A stretch of DNA of 64,000 nt from Gottfriedia luciferensis (GTDB taxonomy: Bacteria > Bacillota > Bacilli > Bacillales > Bacillaceae_G). The notes under the pieces were generated by a model. It did not search any database. It had not been told where the DNA came from and saw nothing but the letters and a program-made list of their open reading frames with translations. Shown here piece after piece: positions 18,602-28,503 of the stretch. The position numbers and the translations under genes are program-made. Position 1 is the stretch's first letter. Every line of letters begins with the position of its first letter. The stretch is taken from contig NZ_MDKC01000034.1 in the NCBI RefSeq assembly GCF_001712755.1, positions 124,001-188,000 on the forward strand, in the 5' to 3' direction.

Positions 18602-19360
18602 TTAATAAGCAGTCCAACCAGCATCACCCGTAATCACAGTACCATTAACAAAGCTAGATTCATCTGAAGCAAGGAATAAAGCTATATCTGCAATCTCTTC
18701 AGGTTTACCTACACGTGGATTAACTCCTAAACCTGCTTGAATACGTCCCATACCAAAATGATTGATATTTGTCATGGAAGAACCAATATTTGTTTCGACT
18801 CCACCTGGGGCAATCGCGTTGCAACGGATTCCATTCGTTGCGTACATGAATCCAGTATTCTTAGTAAAACCAACAACGGCATGTTTAGAAGCTGTGTAAG
18901 CAGCTCCTGCTCTAGCTCCTTGTAGGCCACCTGCTGAAGCCACATTGATAATCACTCCATGTTGTTTCTCTAAAAAGATTGGTAAGACTTTGCGAGTTGA
19001 GCGCATCACACTTGTTGTGTTTACCGCAAAAACTCTTTCCCACTTATCATCTTCAATATCACCAGCAGGTTCAAAATTATCCATAATTCCTGCATTATTA
19101 ACTAGAATATCTACTGTGTCAAAAGTATCTACGGCAGTATCGATTAAGTTTTGAATATCATTTTCGTGCGCAACATTTGCCATAACAGCTATAGCTTCCC
19201 CGCCGTTTGATTTTATTTCTTCAACGGTACTATTTGCAGCATCTACATTAATATCAGATACAACCACTTTTGCACCTTCCTTAGCATAAAGTGCAGCAAT
19301 GGCTTTCCACATTCCCGAACCAGCTCCAGTTACTACTGCTACTTTGTTTTGAAGTCTCAT
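18602..19360 (-). CDS. Short-chain dehydrogenase/reductase with an altered dinucleotide motif
   Basis: The 252-residue Rossmann protein has NNAG (ILVNNAGIMD), the Ser-Tyr-Lys catalytic set (NVASAGG, AYTASKHA) and the SDR C-terminus (FVNGTVITGDAGW). Asp at the end of beta-2 (VVSDIN) predicts NAD(H). The N-terminal motif reads TGAGSGMWKA where TGxxxGxG is expected, so the last Gly is Trp; in the DNA this is one TGG codon. It lies 30 nt after the MFS gene in the same operon. Substrate unknown. Confidence 0.88.
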   Translation of the reverse strand: MRLQNKVAVVTGAGSGMWKAIAALYAKEGAKVVVSDINVDAANSTVEEIKSNGGEAIAVMANVAHENDIQNLIDTAVDTFDTVDILVNNAGIMDNFEPAGDIEDDKWERVFAVNTTSVMRSTRKVLPIFLEKQHGVIINVASAGGLQGARAGAAYTASKHAVVGFTKNTGFMYATNGIRCNAIAPGGVETNIGSSMTNINHFGMGRIQAGLGVNPRVGKPEEIADIALFLASDESSFVNGTVITGDAGWTAY

Positions 19361-19390
19361 GAAAATATTCCTCCAATAAATTATGATGTA

Positions 19391-20920
19391 TTAAGCTTTA
19401 ACTGTTACTTTTTTTAAGTTAACTGTTGCCTCTTCTGAAGCCCCTTGTTTAACCTTTTTAATAAAGAAAGAAAGTAGTAAGCCAAGAATCCCTATTCCGA
19501 CAATCACAAGATAGGCGTCGTTAATTCCATTTATTGAAGCTTCTTTTATAAGTTGAGCTTGAGTTAAACCTTTAGAAGCTGCAGTAGGAATTAATTCTTG
19601 TATATGTGTTTTTGTACGATCTGTCATAACTGTAACTAGAAGTGATGTACCAACTGCTCCAGCAACTTGGCGAATTGTATTCGTAATTGCTGTACCGTGT
19701 GCATTTAATTGCTTTGGTAGTTGATTTAAACCAGCAGTCTGTATTGGCATCATCATTAATGCCATACCGATTCGGCGTCCTGTGGACATTAGAACTAGAA
19801 AAGTGTAACTCGTCGAGTCCGTTAGGTTTGTAAAGCCAAGCGTTGTTGCGATTGTAATAATCATTCCTACTATTGCTAGCCATTTAGCACCGACACGGTC
19901 GAATAATCTACCTGTAACTGGCATAAGGAATCCCATTACTAATGCACCTGGTAATAGTAGAAGACCAGACTCAACTGGTGTGTACCCTCGAGCATTTTGT
20001 AAATATAGAGGAAGTAACATCATATCTGCATACATTACCATCGTAACTGCAACATTAATAACTGTTGTTAATGAGAACATACTAAACTTGAATGCACGCA
20101 AATCAAGTAAAGGATTTTGCGAAACCAATTGTCTCCATGCGAAGAGTACTAGTGACAATACGCCAATAACAATCGTACTAATCACTTCTGAATTTGACCA
20201 ACCTAAACCTCCAGCACGGCTGAATCCATAAAGCATTGCACCGAAACCAATTGTAGATAGTGTAACGCTAAGAAGATCAAATTTTGTTTTGATACGATCA
20301 GATACATTTCGTAAATAAATGAAACCCAGTACGATAACAATAATCGCAAATGGAATCATCCCGTAAAACATCGTCTCCCATTTGTAATTCTCCATAATAT
20401 AGCCTGCAAGCGTAGGACCGATCGCCGGTGCGAAAATAATCGCTAAACCTACCATCCCCATTGCTCCTCCACGTTTTTCTGGTGGAAATAGTGTCAAAAT
20501 AACGTTTGTTAGCAATGGCATAATAATACCCGCACCTGCTGCCTGTATTAAGCGTCCCGTTAACAATACTGGAAAATCAGTCGCTAGTGCAGAAACAATG
20601 GTCCCTGCTAAAAAAATAATCATAGATGCTTGAAATAGTTCACGTGTAGTAAATCTTAGCATCAAATAAGCAGTTATCGGGATTAACACACCATTTACTA
20701 GCATGTATCCCGTTGTTAACCATTGCGCTGTTGCTGCCTTTATATGAAAATCAACCATTAACTCAGGAATTGCAACACTCATAAGCGTTTGGTTTAAGGT
20801 TGCAATGAAGGCACCTAAAATCAAAATGAACATAATAGGACCTTTTTTTATCGAATTTGTGTCTGAAACAGAATTTTTACTCAATCCCCCATCAATCCTT
20901 TCTCTCTTTATCATGGACAT
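19391..20920 (-). CDS. DHA2-family (EmrB/QacA-type) multidrug MFS exporter
   Basis: The protein has up to 509 residues and 14 predicted membrane segments. It carries the DHA2 features FIATLNQTLMSVAIPEL in helix 1 and the motif-C-like GLAIIFAPAIGPTLAGYI in helix 5. Such proteins export drugs or toxic compounds in exchange for protons. The start is uncertain: the ATG at 20920 has no good Shine-Dalgarno, and no better in-frame start is obvious. A TetR gene is divergent 185 nt upstream and is the likely repressor. Confidence 0.92.
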   Translation of the reverse strand: MSMIKRERIDGGLSKNSVSDTNSIKKGPIMFILILGAFIATLNQTLMSVAIPELMVDFHIKAATAQWLTTGYMLVNGVLIPITAYLMLRFTTRELFQASMIIFLAGTIVSALATDFPVLLTGRLIQAAGAGIIMPLLTNVILTLFPPEKRGGAMGMVGLAIIFAPAIGPTLAGYIMENYKWETMFYGMIPFAIIVIVLGFIYLRNVSDRIKTKFDLLSVTLSTIGFGAMLYGFSRAGGLGWSNSEVISTIVIGVLSLVLFAWRQLVSQNPLLDLRAFKFSMFSLTTVINVAVTMVMYADMMLLPLYLQNARGYTPVESGLLLLPGALVMGFLMPVTGRLFDRVGAKWLAIVGMIITIATTLGFTNLTDSTSYTFLVLMSTGRRIGMALMMMPIQTAGLNQLPKQLNAHGTAITNTIRQVAGAVGTSLLVTVMTDRTKTHIQELIPTAASKGLTQAQLIKEASINGINDAYLVIVGIGILGLLLSFFIKKVKQGASEEATVNLKKVTVKA

Positions 20921-21105
20921 AATTTACAAAGTGTTTAATAATTAACATGATATAAATTACATTATAATTCGTTAGTTCATTCTTACAACCGACAATAATT
21001 GAAGAAATGTATTGTAGTTATCACACTTATTAGTTCTGTAGTTAAAACCAAACATAATAAACACATTTAAAAAAATTGTAAATTTCATGGAAAAGGTGAT
21101 TTGAT

Positions 21106-21687
21106 TTGAAGGATAAAACAAAAGTAGATCCTAGGATCATTCGTACGCGCCAATTAATTAAAGACGCTTTTATCGAACTACTTCAAGAGATGGATCTAAA
21201 CAAAATTACAGTTAATCGAATAGCCGATCGTGCAACAGTTAATCGAGTAACATTTTATCTTCATTATCGTGACATACAGGATATGATGGAGAATATGGCT
21301 TTGGAAATGGGTGAGAGGCTTGGACTTATTATGAGGGGTTCAACGACCCTTAAGTCTATAGATGAAACTGACTCAGTGCGACTTCTAAATCTACTTGAAC
21401 ATATAGCGGAGAATGCAAAGTTTTATAAAGTAGTTCTTGCTTCTACTAAAACGCCAATCTTCACAGAGCAATTATTAAAAATCATTACTGAAACAATCAC
21501 AAAAAGAAGAGAAATTGATTCTTTACACATTAAGACGGATATTCAAAAGGATATTATTATTTGGTACGGGTCATCAGCACTGATTGGTACAATTGTATCT
21601 TGGTTAAGAAATGACATGCCTTATACTCCTCAATATTTAGCTAAGCAGTTATCTTTGCTTTTTAGAATTGGTAATAAGATCGAATAA
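21106..21687 (+). CDS. TetR/AcrR-family regulator, divergent from the MFS-SDR operon
   Basis: This 193-residue protein has a TetR HTH (RQLIKDAFIELLQEMDLNKITVNRIADRATVNRVTFYLHYRD) and a C-terminal helical domain of the type often found in Bacillus TetR proteins. The start is TTG, preceded by AAAAGGTGA at good spacing. Divergence from the MFS-SDR operon with a 185-nt shared region points to repression of that operon. I found no convincing palindrome between them. Confidence 0.88.
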   Translation: MKDKTKVDPRIIRTRQLIKDAFIELLQEMDLNKITVNRIADRATVNRVTFYLHYRDIQDMMENMALEMGERLGLIMRGSTTLKSIDETDSVRLLNLLEHIAENAKFYKVVLASTKTPIFTEQLLKIITETITKRREIDSLHIKTDIQKDIIIWYGSSALIGTIVSWLRNDMPYTPQYLAKQLSLLFRIGNKIE

Positions 21688-21719
21688 AAAACTGTAAGCC
21701 AATTTGCTTACAGTTTTTT
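21688..21719 (+). terminator. Terminator of the TetR gene
   Basis: A 12-bp stem AAAACTGTAAGC / GCTTACAGTTTT ends in T. The following stretch 21720-22046 is AT-rich with no further ORF; it should hold the promoter of the HTH-TPR gene. Confidence 0.85.
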
Positions 21720-22046
21720 GTATGGACCATCCTCCTCCTACCTTTAACTCGAAAATCGACAAATTTCCTACTATTATAGAAACCTTTTGAAATAATACAA
21801 TTTTGCACACATGGTCTTCCTAATAAATGTAATTAATTGAAGAATAGATAAATATTGTGTAATCAGCCCTATTTCACTCTTCATTTTCTCTTAAATTTAT
21901 CGTAATTTTATTTTTCCTTAACATATCTTTAAGTATTACTTCACATACTATACGGCTTTTCTAAATATACTATTTTTGTTGTTAAATGTAGAATTTTAGT
22001 ATTAGGCACTATTTTTAACATCCTGGAATGGGAGGAGGACTTAGTT

Positions 22047-23267
22047 ATGTATGAAGGAAAAATCATTAAATTTTATCGAGAAAAGTACAAACTAACACAA
22101 GAACAATTAGGAAAAAACATTTGCTCCGTTACCCATATTAGTAAAATAGAATGTGCACAGACAAAGTACGCACCTGAAATTATAAATTTATTATCCAAAA
22201 GACTTGGAATTGATATGGAATTAGAAGTAGCTAATTTTATGAATATAAAACAACGATTACTTCACTGGCATGATGTAATTATTATGCAATTATTTGAAGA
22301 GATGGATCAAATTTACTATGAATTTGAAATGGAAGAATTAATTCAAATCTCGGAATATAATGATATGTATCAGTTACTAAGAGCGAAATATTTTCTTGCA
22401 CATAGTAAATGCAATGAAGCATTTAAAATCATAAAAAAGCTACAAAAAAAAGAAGACAAATTAGCTCCTTATGAAAGAAACTTATTGAAGCATATTTTAG
22501 GAATCTATTCATTGGCGAAGCAAGAATATGGTAAAGTAATCCAAATTTTAAAGTCCATCGATAATACAGTATATAAAAACCCTGAATTTTATTACCATTT
22601 AGCATCCGCTTACCATACATTAAACGCTCCTGTGTTAGCCTATTATTATGCTGAAAAATCTCATCAATTTTTTAAACAGATCAATAACTATCTTAGAGTT
22701 ATTGATGCTGAAATGTTAATGATTATTCAAATTCAAGGTGACACTTTAGATGAAGAGATTATCAGTCGTTTTAAAAATTTGATTAGAAGCTGCGAACTAT
22801 GTAATGCACCTGATCGAAAAGCAAAAGTCTTGCATAATTTAGCCTATGAATTTTACAGAGGTAAAAATTATAAGGAAGCAAGAAAGTATTATAAAGACTC
22901 TATGTTACTGAAAAATTCAGAATCTTTATCCTATTTATTATCATTAGAGGGTTATATCCGAAGCTCTTTTGAAGACGGTTATTCTAACCTAGACGAATTA
23001 ATAAATGATGCTGAAACTGGATTGTTCATAGCGAAAAAGAATAATTATATTTTATATATCCATTTATTCAAACTTTTACTTTATCTATTAAAATCTAAAG
23101 AAAAAGAGTACTATAATTATTTAAATAATAAAGCGTTACCAATGTTTATTAAAAATGGTTTTACTTTTTTAGTGGAGCGTTCTAAGAAGGAATTATTTAA
23201 TTATTATAAAAAGATGAATTTAAATGAACAGGCAATGGAAATTGCGCAGTTAATCGTAAATGCATAA
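22047..23267 (+). CDS. HTH-TPR regulator, RRNPP-like
   Basis: The 406-residue protein has an N-terminal XRE-type HTH (about residues 5-58: YREKYKLTQEQLGKNICSVTHISKIE) and then only helical TPR-like repeats to the end. Length and layout match peptide-sensing RRNPP regulators such as PlcR, NprR and AimR relatives. GGGAGG lies 9 nt before the ATG. RRNPP genes usually sit beside a small signal-peptide gene; none with a signal sequence and ribosome site is evident for 500 nt downstream. Coding sequence is very AT-rich, suggesting acquisition. Targets unknown. Confidence 0.8.
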   Translation: MYEGKIIKFYREKYKLTQEQLGKNICSVTHISKIECAQTKYAPEIINLLSKRLGIDMELEVANFMNIKQRLLHWHDVIIMQLFEEMDQIYYEFEMEELIQISEYNDMYQLLRAKYFLAHSKCNEAFKIIKKLQKKEDKLAPYERNLLKHILGIYSLAKQEYGKVIQILKSIDNTVYKNPEFYYHLASAYHTLNAPVLAYYYAEKSHQFFKQINNYLRVIDAEMLMIIQIQGDTLDEEIISRFKNLIRSCELCNAPDRKAKVLHNLAYEFYRGKNYKEARKYYKDSMLLKNSESLSYLLSLEGYIRSSFEDGYSNLDELINDAETGLFIAKKNNYILYIHLFKLLLYLLKSKEKEYYNYLNNKALPMFIKNGFTFLVERSKKELFNYYKKMNLNEQAMEIAQLIVNA

Positions 23268-23312
23268 GAACTTATATATATAATTTTAATAGGCTACTAT
23301 TTACAGATAAAT

Positions 23313-23350
23313 GCTGGTCCTCACACTGAGGACCAGCTTATGATTTTTTC
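23313..23350 (+). terminator. Terminator of the HTH-TPR gene
   Basis: An 11-bp perfect stem GCTGGTCCTCA / TGAGGACCAGC with a 3-nt loop, followed by TTATGATTTTTT. Confidence 0.88.
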
Positions 23351-23381
23351 CAGGAGTTGCGAAAATGAACTTTAAATGAAA

Positions 23382-23420
23382 AAAAAGACAAGAATACTTA
23401 TTTTGTATGCTTGTCTTTTT
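23382..23420. terminator. Second hairpin with A and T flanks
   Basis: Arms AAAAAGACAAG and CTTGTCTTTTT, extended inward with one mismatch, make a bidirectional terminator-like hairpin. It may serve as a back-up for the HTH-TPR gene or end a transcript from the right. Confidence 0.6.
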
Positions 23421-23761
23421 TTATTTTTAAGGGAAAGATTGAAATTTGAAAAAATTAGTCATTTTTTAAGTAGGGAGTATTTAGAAATTCTTACCAGCAA
23501 AATACTTTTAACATTATATTTATACGGATAAACAATGAAAAAGAAACCTTTTATGTCTAACTCCCAAAAATTCTATTCATTTCTCTAGCTTGACTTATCC
23601 GAAACAATCTTATAAATTCACGATTGATAAATCGCCATAGCTTACTATCTAATTGTTCTAATTAAAATTTAAAATAGGTTATTTTTATCTATAAATGAAC
23701 GTACTAAAAATGAACCATATTTAATAAAACTATATTTAACTGCAGTTACTCCTAAATAGAA
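23421..23761. other. AT-rich stretch without a supported gene
   Basis: The only start-to-stop frame worth noting is a 17-codon plus-strand one at about 23535 (MKKKPFMSNSQKFYSFL) with no good ribosome site. I see nothing else here. Confidence 0.5.
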
Positions 23762-23803
23762 AAACCTCTTAAAACACTGATATATCAACGTTTTAAGAGG
23801 TTT
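23762..23803. repeat. Long-stem hairpin, terminator-like
   Basis: Arms AAACCTCTTAAAAC and GTTTTAAGAGGTTT (14 bp, perfect) enclose a 14-nt loop. It lies 50 nt past the tmRNA 3' end and may be a second terminator for ssrA. Confidence 0.6.
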
Positions 23804-23823
23804 AGAATTTATAATTTTAAGCA

Positions 23824-23855
23824 TAAAAAAACCACCAAACAGTATGTATTGGTGG
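23824..23855 (-). terminator. ssrA: ssrA terminator overlapping the CCA end
   Basis: On the minus strand CCACCA of the tmRNA end pairs with TGGTGG 13 nt downstream, followed by seven T. The terminator stem therefore includes the encoded CCA. Confidence 0.8.
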
Positions 23856-24207
23856 AGACGGTGGGAGTCGAACCCACGTCCAAGAATATCGGCACTTAAG
23901 CTTCTACGAGCGTAGTCACTGTATTAGAATTTCGCATACCATTTGGCCCAATGACAGGCTTCCTGATAGCTAGTCTGATTAATCTCTTCCATTCCCCTCA
24001 GACGGCGAGGTCCGGCGTAGCCCACTAATGAGTGAACCCCTCTAAGCTATGCACATGGGCGATACATAGGAGGAGCCTTTAGTGCAATTAAGCAGCTAAA
24101 GAGAAATTGTTGTTTTTGCCAGTTATTGGCTTTTGCGTTTTAACGAGGCCGACCCCTCGACTCGCAACTTAAGCTCGAACTACCCCTGTCGAATCCGTAA
24201 CGTCCCC
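23850..24207 (-). ncRNA. ssrA: Transfer-messenger RNA (tmRNA)
   Basis: The RNA has 358 nt. The 5' end GGGGACG pairs with CGTCTCC before the encoded CCA, and the T-arm GGTTCGACTCC is present. The resume codon GGC is at 24118-24120 and the stop TAA at 24088-24090. The tag reads GKNNNFSLAA after the alanine carried by the RNA itself. With SmpB, whose gene lies about 200 bp upstream on the same strand, it rescues stalled ribosomes and tags the peptides for ClpP-type proteases. Confidence 0.97.
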
Positions 24208-24337
24208 ATATAAAATGCTCCCAGAACTTATTCAGATCTGTTCGCTATGAGTGACTTACGAAGCATAAAGCAAAGGCTTCATAATTTATAAAAACTGAAC
24301 ATCGTTCAATTTGTGTTGCTGATTAACTTACAAACTT

Positions 24338-24365
24338 ATTATAGCATATCCTACTCAAGTTGCAA
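24338..24365 (-). promoter_or_regulatory. Candidate ssrA promoter
   Basis: On the minus strand -35 TTGCAA, a 16-nt spacer and an extended -10 (TGCTATAAT) precede a leader of about 120 nt before the mature tmRNA 5' end, which implies 5' processing. Confidence 0.6.
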
Positions 24366-24420
24366 TTAACAATTGTTTCTAAAAGAAATACAGAATTCCA
24401 ATGCTTCAACATTTATCCAA

Positions 24421-24888
24421 TTAGATTCGCTGACGATCTCTGAATGCACGCTCTACTTCACGTTTTGCTTCTTTTTTCTTTAAATCATCACGCTTATCAT
24501 ATTGTTTCTTACCTTTACCTAATCCAAGTAATAGCTTAGCATAGCCATTTTTTAAATAGATTTTTAAAGGTACTAATGTATAACCTGTTTCCTTTGTATA
24601 ACCGATTAACTTCACGATTTCTTTATTATGTAGTAGTAATTTTCTAGTACGTAATGGCTCGTGATTGTAACGGTTTCCTTGTTCATATGGACTAATATGC
24701 ATATTATGAAGCCATACTTCTCCGCCTTGAACACGTGCAAAGGAATCCTTTAAATTAGCTTTTCCAGCACGTAATGATTTTATTTCAGTACCTTGCAAAA
24801 CGATACCTGTTTCATACGTTTCTTCGATAAAGTAATCATGATACGCTTTTTTATTTTGAGCAATTACTTTCCCTTCACCTTTTGGCAT
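24421..24888 (-). CDS. smpB: SsrA-binding protein
   Basis: SmpB binds tmRNA and carries it to stalled ribosomes. The 155-residue protein has the conserved core [29 protein letters not shown] and the basic tail [30 protein letters not shown] chose the ATG at 24888 (MPKGEGKV) with AGAGAGGTG 6 nt upstream; the longer frame to 24966 lacks support. It lies 91 nt after rnr and upstream of ssrA, the usual Bacillus order. Confidence 0.97.
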   Translation of the reverse strand: MPKGEGKVIAQNKKAYHDYFIEETYETGIVLQGTEIKSLRAGKANLKDSFARVQGGEVWLHNMHISPYEQGNRYNHEPLRTRKLLLHNKEIVKLIGYTKETGYTLVPLKIYLKNGYAKLLLGLGKGKKQYDKRDDLKKKEAKREVERAFRDRQRI

Positions 24889-24942
24889 AAATAACACCTC
24901 TCTATCTTTACTTATTTTACCATAAATTATGTTTGTATACAT

Positions 24943-24972
24943 AAAGCAGTGGACAATTTTGTCCACTGCTTT
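24943..24972. terminator. Hairpin between rnr and smpB
   Basis: A perfect 14-bp stem (AAAGCAGTGGACAA and its complement) with a 2-nt loop. The T run is weak on the minus strand, so it may only partly stop rnr transcription before smpB. Confidence 0.6.
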
Positions 24973-24979
24973 TTACTTA

Positions 24980-27421
24980 CTATCGTTTTTTATTACCTTT
25001 TGCTACTTTTTCGTAGAAAGGTTTGTTCTTTTTACTCTTGCTTTTGCTTTTCGTAGGATTAAAACGATCATCGCGTTTATTTCTCGATGATTTTCCGCCA
25101 CGTCCGCTTTCTTTCTCTTCATTTCGAGGTGAAGAACTATCTCCACCTCTTCCACGAGAACGGCCACTGCGAGAGCTATCTCCATTTCGATCAGAAGAAC
25201 CTCTGCCGCGTCCACCTCGTCCTCTACCGCCACCAGAGCCGCCGCCAAGATTAACTGGGCCTTTACCGCCGCTTCTACGAGGTTTGTTCGATTTCATGCC
25301 AACAATTTCAAAATCGATTGCTCGTTCTTCTTTATTAACGTTAACTACTCGAACAGATACTTCATCACCAATTCTGAAGATTTTCCCTGTTCTTTCACCA
25401 ATCATAGCGTACGTACGCTCGTCATAGTTATAGTAGTCATCTGATAAATCAGCAACTCGAACTAATCCTTCAATTGTATTTGGTAGTTCAATAAACATAC
25501 CGAAATTTGTTACAGAGCTAATAATACCTTCATACTCTTCACCAATTTTATCAAGCATGTACTCTGCTTTTTTCAAATCATCGGTTTCTCTTTCTGCTTC
25601 AACTGAGCGACGCTCCATATTGGATGCATGCTCTGCGATTGCAGGTAATTTATCATCCCACTCACGCTTTGTCTCATTATCCATTTTTCCTTCGATTAAA
25701 TATTTACGAATTAATCGATGAACAATTAAATCCGGATATCGACGGATCGGCGATGTGAAATGAGTATAATACTCCGCTGCTAATCCAAAATGGCCAAGAT
25801 TATCCGCCTCATATTTCGCTTGTTTCATTGAACGAAGCATAACTGTTGAAATGACTGTCTCCTCTGGTTGCCCATGAACCATATCTAGAACTTGTTGCAA
25901 CGCTCTCGGGTGAATATCATTTCCAGCACCTTTTACTGTATATCCAAAAGATGCAATAAATTCAAAGAATCGTTGTAATTTTTCTTCTTTTGGATCCTCA
26001 TGAACACGATACATGAACGGTACATTTAGCCAATGGAAATGCTCAGCAACTGTTTCATTAGCTACTAGCATAAATTCTTCAATTAGTTTTTCAGCAGTTG
26101 AACGCTCGCGAATGACGACATCAGTTGGATGACCATCTTCATCGACTAATACTTTTGATTCTTTAAAATCAAAATCGATTGCTCCACGAGTCATTCGTCT
26201 ATTACGTAAGATTTTCGCTAACTTGGCCATTTCCTCAAACATTGGGATTAACGGTTCGTAACGTTCATGTAATTCAGCATCTTGCTCATCTAATATTTTA
26301 TTTACATCGCTATATGTCATTCGTTCAGTTGTTTTAATGATACTTTCAAAAATTTCATGCTTAACAACTTCACCTTTTTGGTCAATTTCCATTTCACATG
26401 AAAGTGTAAATCGATTAACTTTTGGATTTAATGAACAAATTCCATTAGACAAACGATGTGGGATCATTGGTATAACTCGGTCAACCAAGTAAATACTTGT
26501 TCCACGATCATGAGCTTCTTGATCAATCGGTGAGTTATCAGTCACATAGTATGAAACGTCTGCAATATGTACCCCTAACTTGTAATGACCATTTTCAAGC
26601 GTTGTTACTGTAACAGCATCATCTAAGTCCTTTGCATCCGCTCCATCTATCGTTACAATCTGTTCATCTCGAAGATCGCGGCGAGTACCTATCGCTGATT
26701 CATCAATCTCATCAGGTACAGCATTTGCTTGATCCATTACTTCCTTAGGGAATTCTTGCGGTAAATCAAACTTATGAATAACCGATAGAATATCAACACC
26801 AGGATCATTTTTATGTCCTAGAACTTGAACTACAATACCCTCTGCATTTTTCCCATTCTCAGGAAACTGAGTAAGCTCTACAACAACTTTGTGACCTTCC
26901 ACTGCGCCTTGAGAATTACTCTTTGTTATAAAAATATCGCTTCCGAATCGCTTATCATCAGGAATAACGAAACCGAAACTTTTCTGAGCCTGGTATGTAC
27001 CTACCATTTTCGTTTGACCACGTTCAACAATTTTTACAATTGTCCCTTCTCTACGTGCATCACTTTTTTCTTTTGTAATACGAGCTAAAACGATGTCTCC
27101 ATGTAAAGCACCATTTAAATCTGATGGTGAAATAAATACATCCTCTGCCCCTACTTCTTCTGGAATGACAAACGCAAAGCCTTTCGCATGGCCAGTTAAT
27201 TTACCTCTAACTAAATTAGATTGATCAGGTAAACTGTATTTATTATTTCGAGAACGTACAATATACCCCTCATCTTCTAACATAACGAGCGTTTTTACTA
27301 CTTCTCGGAAATCACTTGCATCAGTTAACTCCATAGCCTCTTCAATTCCTTGAATATTTAAAGGCTTATAATCTTCACTTTTCATCAATTCCAATAATTT
27401 TTCTTTCCATTGTTGATTCAT
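24980..27421 (-). CDS. rnr: Ribonuclease R
   Basis: RNase R is a 3'-5' exoribonuclease that degrades structured RNA and works with tmRNA on defective mRNAs. The 813-residue protein has the winged helix and cold-shock domains, the RNB catalytic motif [15 protein letters not shown] near residue 270, and an S1 domain ([20 protein letters not shown]). After the S1 domain comes a tail of about 100 residues that is very rich in Arg, Gly, Ser and Lys (repeated RGRGG and [10 protein letters not shown]). Basic tails are normal here; this RGG-like composition is stronger than I expect. Confidence 0.97.
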   Translation of the reverse strand: MNQQWKEKLLELMKSEDYKPLNIQGIEEAMELTDASDFREVVKTLVMLEDEGYIVRSRNNKYSLPDQSNLVRGKLTGHAKGFAFVIPEEVGAEDVFISPSDLNGALHGDIVLARITKEKSDARREGTIVKIVERGQTKMVGTYQAQKSFGFVIPDDKRFGSDIFITKSNSQGAVEGHKVVVELTQFPENGKNAEGIVVQVLGHKNDPGVDILSVIHKFDLPQEFPKEVMDQANAVPDEIDESAIGTRRDLRDEQIVTIDGADAKDLDDAVTVTTLENGHYKLGVHIADVSYYVTDNSPIDQEAHDRGTSIYLVDRVIPMIPHRLSNGICSLNPKVNRFTLSCEMEIDQKGEVVKHEIFESIIKTTERMTYSDVNKILDEQDAELHERYEPLIPMFEEMAKLAKILRNRRMTRGAIDFDFKESKVLVDEDGHPTDVVIRERSTAEKLIEEFMLVANETVAEHFHWLNVPFMYRVHEDPKEEKLQRFFEFIASFGYTVKGAGNDIHPRALQQVLDMVHGQPEETVISTVMLRSMKQAKYEADNLGHFGLAAEYYTHFTSPIRRYPDLIVHRLIRKYLIEGKMDNETKREWDDKLPAIAEHASNMERRSVEAERETDDLKKAEYMLDKIGEEYEGIISSVTNFGMFIELPNTIEGLVRVADLSDDYYNYDERTYAMIGERTGKIFRIGDEVSVRVVNVNKEERAIDFEIVGMKSNKPRRSGGKGPVNLGGGSGGGRGRGGRGRGSSDRNGDSSRSGRSRGRGGDSSSPRNEEKESGRGGKSSRNKRDDRFNPTKSKSKSKKNKPFYEKVAKGNKKR

Positions 27422-27487
27422 TCTTTTCCCTCCTTTTTCTTACTGTTAAAGGGTATTTAATTTAAGTTTGTCCAGAAAGATTTCATT

Positions 27488-28228
27488 CTACCATTCCAAT
27501 TCATTAAGAAATGCTAGTACATCTTCATGTAACATGTCCTTTTCCTGTCCAAGCGTAATAACATGTGTTGAATTTTCGTACCACTTTAATTTTTTCTGAT
27601 CAGATTGCACTTCATTATAAATAATATTTGCGCTGTCCGTATTAATCATCTCGTCTACAGTAGATTGAACGACAAACGTTGGTGCATATACAGTATCAAC
27701 ATTTTCACGCACTTCTTTTATTAATCCTTGAAGAGCTTTTAATGTATTCATCGGAGTTTTTTTAAACTCTTCCATTTCTACTTCAATTTGTTCAGGAGAT
27801 TTCCCTTCACGTTTTTTAAACTCTCTTGTGTAAGCTAAGACACCTTCATACATAATTTCTTCACTTTTTATGTACATTGGCGAACACATTGTGACAATTC
27901 CATTCAAAGGAACAGTATAACCTAGCTTTAGTGCAAATACTCCTCCTAAAGATAGACCTACCGCTGCAATTTTTTGATGTCCTTTATCTTTTAAAAATTG
28001 ATAAGCTTCCATTACATCCTTCCACCAGTCCTCTGGTCCAGTATGAACAAGCTCATCTGGTGGTACACCATGTCCTTTATAGTGCGGTGCATGACAAGTA
28101 TATCCTTGTTTTTCTAAAAAACGACCAAGCATACGAACATCAGCAGAATGCCCTGTAAACCCATGTAATAATAAAACTGCTCGATCTCCACCTTCAAACG
28201 TAAATGGCTTCGGCATTGTTACTCTCAT
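27488..28228 (-). CDS. Carboxylesterase (Est30/YvaK type)
   Basis: The 246-residue alpha/beta hydrolase has [20 protein letters not shown], nucleophile GLSLGG (Ser about 93), and closely follows B. subtilis YvaK, a monoacylglycerol lipase or carboxylesterase. The catalytic His is in STHVITLG near the end. It lies 66 nt upstream of rnr on the same strand, as in B. subtilis (secG-yvaK-rnr-smpB-ssrA). Confidence 0.93.
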   Translation of the reverse strand: MRVTMPKPFTFEGGDRAVLLLHGFTGHSADVRMLGRFLEKQGYTCHAPHYKGHGVPPDELVHTGPEDWWKDVMEAYQFLKDKGHQKIAAVGLSLGGVFALKLGYTVPLNGIVTMCSPMYIKSEEIMYEGVLAYTREFKKREGKSPEQIEVEMEEFKKTPMNTLKALQGLIKEVRENVDTVYAPTFVVQSTVDEMINTDSANIIYNEVQSDQKKLKWYENSTHVITLGQEKDMLHEDVLAFLNELEW

Positions 28229-28503
28229 ATATACTCACTCCAAAACTTTTCTATCCATTTTTCTTTCGTTACTTTTATATTATCTATAAATGATTTTGTT
28301 TATTTAAATTAATAATCGACATCTTCAATATAAATAATGAATAATAATTTTTAACTAATTTTACGTAAAGAAATTGTTCTTTTATTTTACCTTTCAATTC
28401 AATAATTTACCAATAAACAGTTTTTTTAATTAACTAGTTATGATTTAATGAAAGGTGTGGTAATAATAATGTTGGTCATTAACCAACAAAGGGAGGATAC
28501 GTT

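Noticed and set aside
20921-21105. Operator for the TetR protein between the MFS and TetR genes
   Set aside because: I looked for an inverted repeat and found only short AT-rich palindromes that could arise by chance.
23535-23590. Possible 17-codon signal-peptide gene after the HTH-TPR regulator
   Set aside because: It has no good Shine-Dalgarno and no signal sequence. It is kept only as a remark in the finding on that regulator.
24889-24966. Longer SmpB start
   Set aside because: The added 26 residues do not resemble SmpB and have no ribosome site; the ATG at 24888 begins at the conserved MPKGEGK.
25023-25427. Plus-strand Pro/Arg-rich ORF opposite the rnr tail
   Set aside because: It is the complement of the Arg/Gly repeat codons of RNase R and has no ribosome site; composition explains the open frame.
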